64,000 nt of DNA from positions 42,277 through 106,276 of the forward strand of contig JAFZWV010000013.1 of the NCBI GenBank assembly GCA_017617035.1, written 5' to 3'. The DNA comes from Bacteroidales bacterium. GTDB lineage: Bacteria; Bacteroidota; Bacteroidia; Bacteroidales; UBA932. Numbering within the stretch: position 1 is the first letter of the stretch; every line of letters starts with the position of its first letter. The position numbers were made by a program, and so were the translations under genes. Below, piece by piece: positions 17,217 through 26,310 of this stretch. The notes under the pieces are model-generated. The model was not told the DNA's origin. It worked only from the letters and a program-made list of their open reading frames with translations, and made no database searches.

Positions 17217-18506
17217 TTACTTAACGAGTGAATAATAAATGTCCTTGAGCTTTGCAGCTGCGTGATCCCACTTGAGGGCGTTGACCTCGTCGAAGCCCTG
17301 CTTTGCGGCGAAGTTAGCCAGCGCAGGATACTTGATGAGGGCGTAGATGTCGTCGGCCATTGCGTCGACATCCCAGAAGTTGACCTTGAAGGCGTACTTC
17401 AGGATTTCTGCCGCACCCGACTGGAAAGAGATGATACTCGGGACATTGCTGCGCATAGCCTCGAGAGGTGAGATACCGAAGGGTTCGCTGACCGACGGCA
17501 TGATATACACGTCGCTCAGGGCGAACATCTTCTGGACATCGGCTCCGCGAAGGAAGCCCGTGAAGTGGAAGCGGTCGGAGATTCCGAGCCTGGCCACCTG
17601 CTTGATGGCGCGGTTCATCATATCTCCGCTTCCTGCCATAACAAAGCGGACATGGTCCGTACGCTTGAGGACTTTCGCAGCCGCATCGATGAAGTACTCG
17701 GGACCTTTCTGGAAGGTGATACGTCCGAGGAAAGTGACGATCTTGTCCTCCACTCCCCTCTGGACCTCGAGATTCTCGCGGCCGCTGAAGTCGACGGCGT
17801 TGTGGACAGCAACCACCTTGTCGGGGTTGATGCCGTATTTGTTGATGACGATATTGCGTGTAAGTTCAGATACAGCAACCACCTTGTCGGCGGCTTCCAT
17901 TCCGCGGCGCTCGATCGCGTAGACGCGGGAGTCGACCATGTCGTCGGTTCCGCGGTCGAAGGAGGTTGCATGGACATGGACCACCAGCGGCTTGCCGGTC
18001 AGCTCTTTCGCCGCGATTCCGGCGAGGTAGCAGAGCCAGTCATGGGCATGGATTACGTCGAAGTCGTCCTTGCGCTGCATCGCGATAGTTCCGCCGACCT
18101 GGGCATAGCGGCTGACCTCTTCGAGGAGGTTGGCGCCGTACTTGCCGGAGAACTTGAACTTCTGGCCGAAACCGATGGTGGTTTCAGTCAGTTTCTTGCG
18201 TTTCATCTCCTCTATCGCCTCGAAATACTCATCGGGGTCTACATAGGGAACGATATTGGAGTCGACGTGGATGAACTTCACCTTGTCGAGGAATTCGTCT
18301 ACGGTCTCACTTACGTTTTCGACAGCGACGTCGCTCGCGTTGATGATTTTGGTGCAGGTTTCATCTTCGTCTCCGCTGGCCGAAGGCATCACGAAGAGGG
18401 TCTCGACGCCGTTGTGCGCCAAGCCTTCGACTATGCCCTTGCAGGCAGTACCGAGACCGCCTGCGATGTGGGGAGGAAACTCCCAGCCGAACATCAGTAC
18501 TCTCAT
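17217..18506 (-). CDS. GT-B glycosyltransferase, probable glycogen synthase
   Basis: 429 residues. The N-terminal motif FGWEFPPHIAGGLG is the nucleotide-sugar synthase loop (GGLG) also seen in GlgA. The C-terminal donor-site motif SEPFGISPLEAMRS shows the E-x7-E pattern of GT4/GT5 enzymes. Placed among branching, debranching and phosphorylase genes, it most likely elongates glycogen from ADP- or UDP-glucose. No glgC gene for ADP-glucose synthesis lies in the window, so the donor is unknown. The gaps to its neighbours are 2 and 12 bp. Confidence 0.87.
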   Translation of the reverse strand: MRVLMFGWEFPPHIAGGLGTACKGIVEGLAHNGVETLFVMPSASGDEDETCTKIINASDVAVENVSETVDEFLDKVKFIHVDSNIVPYVDPDEYFEAIEEMKRKKLTETTIGFGQKFKFSGKYGANLLEEVSRYAQVGGTIAMQRKDDFDVIHAHDWLCYLAGIAAKELTGKPLVVHVHATSFDRGTDDMVDSRVYAIERRGMEAADKVVAVSELTRNIVINKYGINPDKVVAVHNAVDFSGRENLEVQRGVEDKIVTFLGRITFQKGPEYFIDAAAKVLKRTDHVRFVMAGSGDMMNRAIKQVARLGISDRFHFTGFLRGADVQKMFALSDVYIMPSVSEPFGISPLEAMRSNVPSIISFQSGAAEILKYAFKVNFWDVDAMADDIYALIKYPALANFAAKQGFDEVNALKWDHAAAKLKDIYYSLVK

Positions 18507-18508
18507 TT

Positions 18509-20434
18509 CTATTCCTCCTTATAAGTCTTGAGAAGATTGTCACATACGAGCAGGGCGGCGGTGCTGAGCGACGAAGAAATCGCGCCGTGGGGCTCGAAAG
18601 GCGGATCGCCGTCGTAAAGCTCCGAGAAGGCACCTACGCCATGCTTATTGAGATCCTGGAAGAAGCCTTCCAGCAGCCACTCGGCCTTTTTCCAGAACGC
18701 CGGACCCTTAACCTTGAAGCAGAGCATCAGGTAAGGAGACAGGAGCGTCGGCCATGCGCAGCCGTTGTGGTAAGCGAGGTCGCGCTCGACCTGCGAGCCC
18801 TCATAGACACCCTTGTATCGGACATCGCGGGGCGACAGGGAGCGGATACCTCTTGCGGTTACAAGTTCGTTGTCCACGACCCTGAGAACCGAAGGGAAAC
18901 GGTCTTCGTCGACCGGTGAGTAAGCGACTGCGAGCGCCGAGAGCTGGTTGGGGCGGACTTCGGTGTGCTGACCTTCGTTGTCGACGTAGTCCGCCAGGCA
19001 GCCGAGGCGCTCGTTCCAGAAGGTCGGAGTGAAGTTGGCTTTGATGAGATCGGCAATCGGGGTCCATTCCTTAGCGAAGTGGCCGTTGCCGTATTTTTTA
19101 TCCATCTCGCAGGCGAAGCGGATTGCGCTGTACCAGAAGGCGTTGGTTTCCACCTGATAGCCAGCACGCTCGGTCACCGCCCTGCCGTCGATATAAGCGT
19201 TCATCCAGCTGAGGGCGACGCCGTCCATCTGGGCCCAGATAAGGCCGTTGGGATGCATGGTGACTTCCTTCCTGACTCCGGGCTTGTAGCTCTCGAGGAT
19301 AGCCTTCATAATCTTGCCGTACTTCTTCCAGACAAGCTTTTCGTCTGCACCGAAAGCTATGTACTGCTGGAGAGTCTCGGCAAGGTAAAGCGGAGCCTCA
19401 ACCTGCGTCGTACGATGCAGGAGGCGCTCCTGATTGTCTTCCAGAAGGTTATCGAGTATCTCCTCGAAATCCTCCGGGCGGCCGGCATAGAGGGTAAGGC
19501 CCGGCAGCGAGACGAGGGTCTCGCGCAGCAGGCCGGTATGGAGCCATGAATAACCGGCTTCGATTCTCTTGCGGCCGTTGTGATATGTTATGAGGGTGTT
19601 GGCGCAGTTGAGCAGGGCGTCGTGGCCGTCGGTCTCGATGTTTTCCTGCTTGTAGAGCGTCTCGTAGTCTTTCTTGAAGGTTTTGGGATCCCTTTCATAC
19701 TTGTCGACCGACAGATATACGGCCTCGCCGGCCTTCATATTGAAGCTGAAAATACCGGGCGAGAGGAGGTCTTCCCTGCAGTCAAATCCGCGGCGATACT
19801 CATCGGAGTAGGTAATACCGTAGTACCATACAGGATCCGAAGCGAACTTGGAAGCCTTTGAAAGCTGGATGAAGAGATCCGGGAAGGCTTCGTAGAGGCG
19901 GAAGGCCGCGCCGTTCGCGGCAGGCTTCGCGTCTCCGCAGGCCACGTCGTTGGCCTGGGTGAGCGCGTGGATGTTGCGGAACGCCAGCAGCGGCCTGATC
20001 TGAACCGTTGCTGCATCCGGAGCCTCAAGAAGCTCGTACTTGATATAGAGCTGATCGCGGTCGGGGCATAGCAGAAGGCTCTTGCGGAACACTATCGAGC
20101 CAATCTTGCAAGTAATCTGCGGCACGGGGTCTGCGGCGAAGTCGACCACATATTTGTGGCCCCTGGGCTCGTAGATATCGCCGTAGCAGTGGATACCTAG
20201 GTTAAACTGCTTCCCGTTCACGATAAGCGACTCGTCTAGCGAGGAAAGCAGAAGGAACCTGTCTCCGCCGAAACGGTCGAGAGTCACTGCGAACAGGCCA
20301 TGGTAACGCCTCGTGTTACAGGTGACAATCGAGGTGTTGCAATAGGCACCTGTCTTGTTCGCGCAGATAATCTCCCTCTTAAGCGAATAAGAGAGGTTTA
20401 CCAGCTCCGCCTTGTTGAATTTGAGTAATGCCAT
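18509..20434 (-). CDS. Glycogen debranching enzyme (amylo-alpha-1,6-glucosidase)
   Basis: 641 residues from the ATG at 20434 (MALLKFNKAELVNLSYSLK). The N-domain block NTSIVTCNTRRYHGLFAV is the bacterial debranching N-domain. The C-terminal GH133-type (alpha/alpha)6 barrel includes YHNGCAWPTLLSPYLM and AGYSWLHTGLLRETLVSLPG. It removes alpha-1,6 branches from phosphorylase-limit glycogen. The gene begins 5 bp after the glgB stop codon. Confidence 0.9.
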   Translation of the reverse strand: MALLKFNKAELVNLSYSLKREIICANKTGAYCNTSIVTCNTRRYHGLFAVTLDRFGGDRFLLLSSLDESLIVNGKQFNLGIHCYGDIYEPRGHKYVVDFAADPVPQITCKIGSIVFRKSLLLCPDRDQLYIKYELLEAPDAATVQIRPLLAFRNIHALTQANDVACGDAKPAANGAAFRLYEAFPDLFIQLSKASKFASDPVWYYGITYSDEYRRGFDCREDLLSPGIFSFNMKAGEAVYLSVDKYERDPKTFKKDYETLYKQENIETDGHDALLNCANTLITYHNGRKRIEAGYSWLHTGLLRETLVSLPGLTLYAGRPEDFEEILDNLLEDNQERLLHRTTQVEAPLYLAETLQQYIAFGADEKLVWKKYGKIMKAILESYKPGVRKEVTMHPNGLIWAQMDGVALSWMNAYIDGRAVTERAGYQVETNAFWYSAIRFACEMDKKYGNGHFAKEWTPIADLIKANFTPTFWNERLGCLADYVDNEGQHTEVRPNQLSALAVAYSPVDEDRFPSVLRVVDNELVTARGIRSLSPRDVRYKGVYEGSQVERDLAYHNGCAWPTLLSPYLMLCFKVKGPAFWKKAEWLLEGFFQDLNKHGVGAFSELYDGDPPFEPHGAISSSLSTAALLVCDNLLKTYKEE

Positions 20435-20439
20435 ATACC

Positions 20440-22398
20440 TTATTTTTTTGTCAGGACTAACGCGCACCTGCTAGGCAGGTAAAGACGCAGTTGATGGTCC
20501 ACGGTAAAATGTTTCTCTCCTGGAGAGAGGCGGCCGAAGCCATCGAATTCAGCTTCGTCTGAAGAGAAGGCCAGGTCGTACTCTCCGTCTGCAACTTCGA
20601 ACCCATAATCTTCGAAGGATTTGGTGGGGTTGAAGTTGAGCGCAAATATAGCATTTTTGCGCTTGAATATCAATACCTTGTCGCCTTCGTTCGCGCATAT
20701 GAGCTCGGGCGCGCCTGCAAGCGTACCTGCTGAGGCGAGGAAATGGATCATCTTCGCGTCGAAAGCCTCGAGCGCGCCGTAGCGAAGATCCGGGTTGTCG
20801 GGCAGCGACCACTGCCTGCGGGCATACTTGTAGGACCAGCCGTTTCCTTCGCGCGGGAAGTCTATCCACTCGGGATGGCCGAATTCGTTGCCCATGAAGT
20901 TCAGGTAGCCGTTGCCCGCCGTAGCGGCCGTGACCAGGCGAATTAGCTTATGAAGCGCGATGCCGCGGTCGACCGTGAGGTTTTGGGTTCCCTTCGACAT
21001 GGCGAAGTACATTTCCTTGTCCATGAGGCGGAAGATGATGGTCTTGTCGCCCACTAGGGCCTGGTCGTGGCACTCCGCGTAGCTGACCGTCTTTTCGTCG
21101 GCGCGCTTGTTGGTGAGCTCCCACCACATCTCGCCCATGGACCAGTCGTCGTCGGACTTTTCCTTGATCCACTTGATCCAGTGGTCCGCTACGCCCATGG
21201 CCATGCGGTAGTCGAAGCCCACGCCGCCCGCCGCGAACGGCGCCGCCAGACCGGCCATGCCGCTGACGTCCTCCGCGATCGTAATGGCGTCCGGGTTAAG
21301 CTCATGGATGAGCATGTTCGCGAGCGCGAGGTAGGTCACCGCGTTTTCGTCGACGCCGGCGTTAAAGTAGAGGTCGTAGTTTCCGAAGGCCGTCCCGAGG
21401 CCATGGTCCCAGTACATCATGGAGGTCACGCCGTCGAAGCGGAAGCCGTCCAGGTGATACTCCTGCATCCAGTACTTGCAGTTGCTCAGGAGGAAGTAAA
21501 CCACCTCGTCCTTGCCGTAGTCGAAGCAGCGCGATCCCCAGGCGGGGTGATGGCCGGCGGGGCCCTGGTAGAAGTAGAGATCGTCGCGGCCGTCGAACCT
21601 GCTCAGGCCTTCGAGCTCGTTCTCGACGCTGTGGGAATGGACCATGTCCATGATCACGGCGATGCCGTTTGCGTGGGCCTCATCGACGAGGCGCTTGAAC
21701 TCCTCGGGGGTGCCGAAGCGGCTGCTCAGGGCGAAGAAGTTGCTGACCTGGTAGCCGAAGCTGCCGTAGTAAGGGTGCTCCTGAAGGGCCATGATCTGGA
21801 TGACGTTGTAGCCCAGCTTGATGACGCGCGGAAGGACCGTCGTGCGGAAGTCCTCGAAGCTGGCTACGCCCTCCTTCTCGCCGCTCATGCCGATGTGGCA
21901 TTCGTAGATGAAGGGGGTCTTGATTTTTATATGGCCTTTGGTTGTCCATTTATAGGGTTTGGGGGCCCAGACCTGGGCGGCGAACGCCTTAGTCTCCGGG
22001 TCCTGGACCGCACGGGTCACATAGGCGGGTATGCGTTCGCCGCCCCCGCCGGGCCACTCTATCCAGAGTTTGTAGAGGTCTTCGTGGTTTATGAAGGCGT
22101 CGGGGATTTTGATTTCCCAGTTGCCGTTGCCGACCGGTTTGAGAGCGTAGGCTTCGCTCTTCTTCCAGTTGTTGAAGTCGCCGATCAGATAGATCTTGGT
22201 CGCATTGGGGGCCCACTCGCGGAATACCCAGCCGTCTTTGTCGTGGTGAAGACCGTAGTAAAGATGGTTGTTTACCGCGTCGTCGAGACTTCCCTTTCCT
22301 GCGAGTTTCTTTTTCCAGTCAAGGATGCGTTTGTGGCGCGCTTCGATTTTATCTTTCCAGGGCTCAAGCCACGGGTCGGATTGATAGATTTTCTGCAT
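20440..22398 (-). CDS. glgB: 1,4-alpha-glucan branching enzyme, GH13
   Basis: 652 residues. An N-terminal CBM48 domain (FREWAPNATKIYLIGDFNNW) precedes the barrel. Catalytic residues are Asp322 in FRFDGVTSM, Glu376 in AEDVSGM and the transition-state Asp in ECHDQALVGDK. The layout resembles the eukaryote-like GH13_8 branch found in Bacteroidota. It introduces alpha-1,6 branch points in glycogen. It heads the glycogen block and follows xseB by 6 bp. Confidence 0.95.
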   Translation of the reverse strand: MQKIYQSDPWLEPWKDKIEARHKRILDWKKKLAGKGSLDDAVNNHLYYGLHHDKDGWVFREWAPNATKIYLIGDFNNWKKSEAYALKPVGNGNWEIKIPDAFINHEDLYKLWIEWPGGGGERIPAYVTRAVQDPETKAFAAQVWAPKPYKWTTKGHIKIKTPFIYECHIGMSGEKEGVASFEDFRTTVLPRVIKLGYNVIQIMALQEHPYYGSFGYQVSNFFALSSRFGTPEEFKRLVDEAHANGIAVIMDMVHSHSVENELEGLSRFDGRDDLYFYQGPAGHHPAWGSRCFDYGKDEVVYFLLSNCKYWMQEYHLDGFRFDGVTSMMYWDHGLGTAFGNYDLYFNAGVDENAVTYLALANMLIHELNPDAITIAEDVSGMAGLAAPFAAGGVGFDYRMAMGVADHWIKWIKEKSDDDWSMGEMWWELTNKRADEKTVSYAECHDQALVGDKTIIFRLMDKEMYFAMSKGTQNLTVDRGIALHKLIRLVTAATAGNGYLNFMGNEFGHPEWIDFPREGNGWSYKYARRQWSLPDNPDLRYGALEAFDAKMIHFLASAGTLAGAPELICANEGDKVLIFKRKNAIFALNFNPTKSFEDYGFEVADGEYDLAFSSDEAEFDGFGRLSPGEKHFTVDHQLRLYLPSRCALVLTKK

Positions 22399-22404
22399 AT
22401 CGTA

Positions 22405-22587
22405 TTATTCTATATTCGTCAGCTTTTCACGCGCGGAGCGGAGGTACTCGCGGCACTTGCCAATGAGTTCCTCGGACTCGGCGAGGTACTTGTCCATCTC
22501 GTCGAGACCCGTCTGCGGGTCTTCTACCTTTCGGGCTATCTCTTCCAGGCGCTTTACCGCTACTGTGTAATCGAACTTATTTTTCAT
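22405..22587 (-). CDS. xseB: Exodeoxyribonuclease VII small subunit
   Basis: 60 residues from the ATG (MKNKFDYTVAVKRLEEIARK); an upstream GTG at 22599 is a weaker alternative. The helical hairpin with the signature RLEEI and the middle block LDEMDKYLAESEELIGKC match XseB. It binds XseA in the nuclease that degrades single-stranded DNA. It begins 19 bp after the xseA stop codon. Confidence 0.88.
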   Translation of the reverse strand: MKNKFDYTVAVKRLEEIARKVEDPQTGLDEMDKYLAESEELIGKCREYLRSAREKLTNIE

Positions 22588-22606
22588 ATCTATTGGCACT
22601 CTCGAT

Positions 22607-23713
22607 TTACGTTTTCTCTATTAATTCTACTTTCGTTTTTATAGTACCATCAGACAACATGATGGTTATCTTGTCGCCTGTTTTGATTGTTTTTACGGTT
22701 TTTATGACACGTCCATTCGAGTCGACGGCGAGGGTGTAGCCTCGTTTAAGGACGGCGCGCGGGTCGGCGGCTTTAATGCGGCGGTCGAGCTCGTCGAGCG
22801 CTGAGAGCCGCTGCTGGATTTTCGCCGCAAACGCCCGCCCCAGCCGCGCGCCGAGACTGCTGATGCGCTCATCCTCCGCCATGTACATTTGTATAAACTC
22901 ATCGGCCAGCGCGGTCGGGGTCTTTACGAAGCGGTATGCGACCATATCCGCTACGTGATAATCCTTATCATGGCCGATGGCGGTGAAGACGGGAATTCCG
23001 CACTGAGCAATCGCGAGCGCGAGGCCGTAGTCGTCGAAGCAGGCCAGGTCGAGGTTCGAGCCTCCGCCGCGAAGGATCAGGAGCGCGTCGTAGCCCCCCG
23101 CCGCCTCGACCTGGCCGAGCGCGTCCGCTATTGATTCAGGAGCACTTTCGCCCTGCATGGTCGCAGGGAAAAGATCCACCTCGAAATAAAAACCGTATTG
23201 GTTCTCCGTAAGATGGCGCTTGAAATCACCGAAACCTGCGGCATCGGGAGCACTGATAACGGCAAGCCTATACGGTATTGTTGCAAGTTCGAGTTCCTGC
23301 TGCCTATCCATCATTCCCTCCTCCTGGAGTTGTTTGATGGTTTGCTGCTTTTTCAGCTCGGCATCGCCTACAGTAAATTCAGGATTGATATCCTCGATAA
23401 TGAGGCTCAGGCCATAGAGTTCGGAATAGTTGATTTCGGCTTTTACTAGTATCTGCTGACCTACTTCAAGTTCTTTTCCGGTAGCTGTTTTGAAAAAACC
23501 TCGAAGCATCGGATACATGGATTTCCAGATCACAGCCTTGACCTTTGCCAGCTGCCGGCCATTCTCGCTCTGGACCAGGTCCAGATAGCAATGACCATTC
23601 ATTCTGGTCTGGACCGCAGCAATCTCCGCCATCACCCACACGCTCTCCGGGAAGAGGTCATTGAGCCCCTCCTTGATAGCATTCTGCAGAGTCACCAGAT
23701 CCAAGTATTCCAT
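22607..23713 (-). CDS. xseA: Exodeoxyribonuclease VII large subunit
   Basis: 368 residues from MEYLDLVTLQNAIKEGL. The N-terminal OB fold (VWVMAEIAAVQTRMNGHCYLDL) binds ssDNA. The catalytic domain carries DALLILRGGGSNLDLACFDD and FTAIGHDKDYHVAD, family hallmarks. It is slightly short compared with enteric XseA because the C-terminal coiled coil is reduced. It probably starts the 8-23.7 kb run; a TAACTTTG box lies just upstream without a clear -33 box. Confidence 0.92.
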   Translation of the reverse strand: MEYLDLVTLQNAIKEGLNDLFPESVWVMAEIAAVQTRMNGHCYLDLVQSENGRQLAKVKAVIWKSMYPMLRGFFKTATGKELEVGQQILVKAEINYSELYGLSLIIEDINPEFTVGDAELKKQQTIKQLQEEGMMDRQQELELATIPYRLAVISAPDAAGFGDFKRHLTENQYGFYFEVDLFPATMQGESAPESIADALGQVEAAGGYDALLILRGGGSNLDLACFDDYGLALAIAQCGIPVFTAIGHDKDYHVADMVAYRFVKTPTALADEFIQMYMAEDERISSLGARLGRAFAAKIQQRLSALDELDRRIKAADPRAVLKRGYTLAVDSNGRVIKTVKTIKTGDKITIMLSDGTIKTKVELIEKT

Positions 23714-23802
23714 AGCACTCAAAGTTAACGAAAATTTGTGTAATTTCGCACTACGAACCATCCGGACTTCCGGGCCATTTGTTAACCTTAACTTTTGCTT
23801 CA

Positions 23803-24876
23803 ATGAAAAAATTCGATTTCCGTCCTGGCTACTATCACATCTGCCAGCTCTCCGCCGACAAAGGCATCATTTTCTACAGCACCGCCGACATTCTGGTCTA
23901 CTACACCATCGTAAGCGTCAAGTGCCTAAAAGAAGGCATTAAGCCCCTCGCCTTCACCATCATGTTCAACCACACTCATCTGGAAGCTCCCTTCCGGACA
24001 GACACCCAGATGGCTTCTTTTATGAACAGCACCGGATCCACATTTGCGAAAGGCTATAATCTTCATTATAGCATATCCGGACCCGTTTTTAACCACAACT
24101 ATAATCGTAGTTCAAAGTTTGGGGATAAGAAAATCAGAGATACATTCATATATATTGGGAATAATGGAAAAGAAAAACTCCCTTCAATTAAGGCCGAAGA
24201 TTATAAGTATAATTTCATCAAGTATCTCAATTCCACCCATCCGTTCAGTGAAGAAATCGATTTCCGAACCACTAGCCCGCAACTACTTCACCTGATGGAA
24301 GAAGTAGTGAAAAAAAGGCGCAAATTGCAACCACTCAATTATGGGTTCTTCGGAGAAGAGTATGATAGTCTTTGTGAAAAAGAAAGATTACAACTGACAG
24401 ATTTCATTATATCCTCCTACTTCTTTTTGGACAAGGAGAAAATCCTTTCCCTCTACGGCAGCTACGAAAACATTCTTACTGCAATGAATGCCGTCTCCGG
24501 AAGCGAGCATGATTTCAATGATGATTCGTCAAAAGAAAATTACAGACACTTCTTTTCAATGATCGCTCTATGCAAACGTTTGGGGTATGACGTTTCTGAG
24601 TATCGGCTCATCGCGCCACAACAATCACAGGGTAAGGCCTTTTTGCCCGCACCCTGTGGAAAAAAGTCACAGGGTAAGCCGTTTTTGAGCCCACCCTGTG
24701 GATTAGATGCTAAATATGAACACAATACCTGCAATTATTCCAAGAATATAGCAAACATGAAAACGGGTCCGATTGTGTTGTCTGACAGAGAATATAACAA
24801 ACTGGTTTCAGCGATGCGTTCAGAAATCGGCGCCTCTGATTACGAGATCGCGAAGTTCTTTCACCTACTGGAATAG
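23803..24876 (+). CDS. RAYT-like Y1 (HUH) transposase carrying its own REP module in frame
   Basis: 357 residues. The HUH metal motif is His57-Thr-His59 in MFNHTHLEAPF, and the nucleophile is Tyr117 in RDTFIYIGNN; both are hallmarks of IS200/REP-associated tyrosine transposases. The gene stands alone, without IS ends of its own. Its base composition is visibly lower in GC than its neighbours, which suggests transfer. Residues about 275-300 (SQGKAFLPAPCGKKSQGKPF and onward) are encoded by a two-hairpin REP module. An identical-family module lies 20 bp after the stop codon. The last 40 residues (VLSDREYNKLVSAM ... YEIAKFF) form a small helical domain. RAYTs are host-resident enzymes thought to mobilise REP sequences. 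Confidence 0.88.
   Translation: MKKFDFRPGYYHICQLSADKGIIFYSTADILVYYTIVSVKCLKEGIKPLAFTIMFNHTHLEAPFRTDTQMASFMNSTGSTFAKGYNLHYSISGPVFNHNYNRSSKFGDKKIRDTFIYIGNNGKEKLPSIKAEDYKYNFIKYLNSTHPFSEEIDFRTTSPQLLHLMEEVVKKRRKLQPLNYGFFGEEYDSLCEKERLQLTDFIISSYFFLDKEKILSLYGSYENILTAMNAVSGSEHDFNDDSSKENYRHFFSMIALCKRLGYDVSEYRLIAPQQSQGKAFLPAPCGKKSQGKPFLSPPCGLDAKYEHNTCNYSKNIANMKTGPIVLSDREYNKLVSAMRSEIGASDYEIAKFFHLLE
24626..24701 (+). repeat. Two-hairpin REP-like module, copy 1 (inside the RAYT gene)
   Basis: Hairpin 1: CACAGGGT (626-633) pairs with ACCCTGTG (651-658). Hairpin 2: CACAGGGT (668-675) pairs with ACCCTGTG (693-700). They are joined by GAAAAAAGT. The two loops differ (one contains TTTTTGCCCGC, the other TTTTTGAGCCC). 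Differs from copy 2 at about three loop positions. Confidence 0.9.
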
Positions 24877-24895
24877 TTCAAACATACAAGAAACT

Positions 24896-24972
24896 CCACA
24901 GGGTAAGCCATTTTTGCCCGCACCCTGTGGAAAAAAGTCACAGGGTAAGCCGTTTTTGGGCCCACCCTGTGG
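24896..24972 (+). repeat. Two-hairpin REP-like module, copy 2 (downstream of RAYT)
   Basis: Two stems of CCACAGGGT/ACCCTGTGG type, at 896-904/922-930 and 939-946/964-971, separated by AAAAAAGT. It lies between the convergent RAYT and der genes and may also stop transcription from both sides. Identical to copy 3 over 77 bp. Confidence 0.9.
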
Positions 24973-24999
24973 AATTATCTCTCGGCAGAGAAAAAACGA

Positions 25000-26307
25000 T
25001 TATTTCTGTCTGCAGAAAATCTGGATCGGGCAACCGGTCAGATCGAACTTCGAGCGCAATTGGTTCTCAAGGAAGCGCTTGTAGGGTTCCTTGATGTACT
25101 GCGGAAGGTTGCAGAAGAATGCGAATGAGGGGAAACGCGTCGGAAGCTGGGTGACGTACTTGATCTTGATGTACTTTCCCTTGGTGCTAGGCGGAGGAGT
25201 CTCCTCGATAATCGGCAGAAGTTCTTCGTTGAGGCGAGCGGTAGGAATCTTGCGCGAATAATTGTCGTAAACGCGAGCAACTGCATCCAGCACATCACTG
25301 ATGCGCTGCATCTTCAGGACAGACGTAAAAATGATAGGAACATCTGTAAACGGAGCGATCCTCTCGCGAAGAGACTTCTCATAATCGCGCAGTGTGTTGC
25401 TGTCTTTGATAAACAAATCCCACTTGTTGACCACCAAGACACAACCCTTGCGGTTCTTAAGAATAAGGTTGAAGATATTCATATCCTGCGCCTCCATTCC
25501 GGTAGTGGCATCGATCATCATTACGCACACATCCGAATGCTCAATCGCGCGAATAGAACGCATCACGGAATAGAACTCCAGGTCTTCGTGTACCTTAGCC
25601 TTACGGCGGATGCCAGCAGTGTCGACCAGCATGAATTCGTGTCCGAACTTATTGTAATATGTCTCGATGGAATCGCGTGTAGTACCTGCGACAGGAGTGA
25701 CAATATTGCGTTCCTCACCCAATAATGCATTGGTAATCGAGGACTTACCCACATTAGGCTTTCCGACGATAGCAATTCGCGGAAGGTCTTTGTGGGGATC
25801 CTCAACTTCTGGTTCATCGGGTAACACCCTTACTATTTCGTCCAGCAAATCGCCTGTTCCGGAACCATTCGCGGCGGAAATACTATAGATCTCTCCGAGG
25901 CCCAGTGAATAGAACTGGTAGGCGTCGAACATCTTCTCGCCGCTGTCGACTTTGTTGACACAAAGCACGACAGGCTTCTTGGCGCGGCGCAGGACGTCGG
26001 CGATCTCAGCGTCGTAGTCGGTGACGCCCGTCGCCGCCTCTACCATGAACAGAACAACATCAGCTTCATTGATGGCAATCTGGACCTGCTCGCGTATGGC
26101 GCTTTCGAAAACGTCTTCGGAGTTGGTCGTATAACCACCAGTGTCCACGACCGAGAATTCGCGGCCGCACCATTCGCAGCGGCCGTAGTGGCGGTCGCGG
26201 GTAACGCCTGCGGTGTCGTCGACTATGGCCTGGCGCATGCCGACCAGACGGTTGAAGAGTGTACTTTTGCCGACATTGGGCCGGCCGACTATGGCTACTA
26301 AACTCAT
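25000..26307 (-). CDS. der: Ribosome biogenesis GTPase Der (EngA)
   Basis: 435 residues with two tandem G domains: P-loops GRPNVGKST near residue 8 and GKPNVGKSS near residue 180. Each has its G3 DxxG (VVDTGG, LVDTAG) and G4 NKxD/NKWD motifs (NKVD, NKWD). A C-terminal KH-like domain ends in IQIFCRQK. Needed for 50S subunit assembly. It starts 3 bp after the small membrane protein gene. Confidence 0.97.
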   Translation of the reverse strand: MSLVAIVGRPNVGKSTLFNRLVGMRQAIVDDTAGVTRDRHYGRCEWCGREFSVVDTGGYTTNSEDVFESAIREQVQIAINEADVVLFMVEAATGVTDYDAEIADVLRRAKKPVVLCVNKVDSGEKMFDAYQFYSLGLGEIYSISAANGSGTGDLLDEIVRVLPDEPEVEDPHKDLPRIAIVGKPNVGKSSITNALLGEERNIVTPVAGTTRDSIETYYNKFGHEFMLVDTAGIRRKAKVHEDLEFYSVMRSIRAIEHSDVCVMMIDATTGMEAQDMNIFNLILKNRKGCVLVVNKWDLFIKDSNTLRDYEKSLRERIAPFTDVPIIFTSVLKMQRISDVLDAVARVYDNYSRKIPTARLNEELLPIIEETPPPSTKGKYIKIKYVTQLPTRFPSFAFFCNLPQYIKEPYKRFLENQLRSKFDLTGCPIQIFCRQK

Positions 26308-26310
26308 AGG

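Noticed and set aside
22588-22599. GTG start for xseB at 22599
   Set aside because: The ATG at 22587 gives the standard length and N-terminus; the GTG would add only four residues.
21067-22644. 525-codon open frame opposite glgB
   Set aside because: Antisense shadow of glgB; it also runs over xseB and has no family features.
24626-24972. REP modules as a CRISPR array
   Set aside because: Only two modules here, each with two hairpins; no regular spacers and no cas genes in the window.
24773-25084. 103-codon frame overlapping the RAYT 3' end
   Set aside because: It consists of the RAYT end in another frame, the REP module and part of the der 3' end; not a gene.
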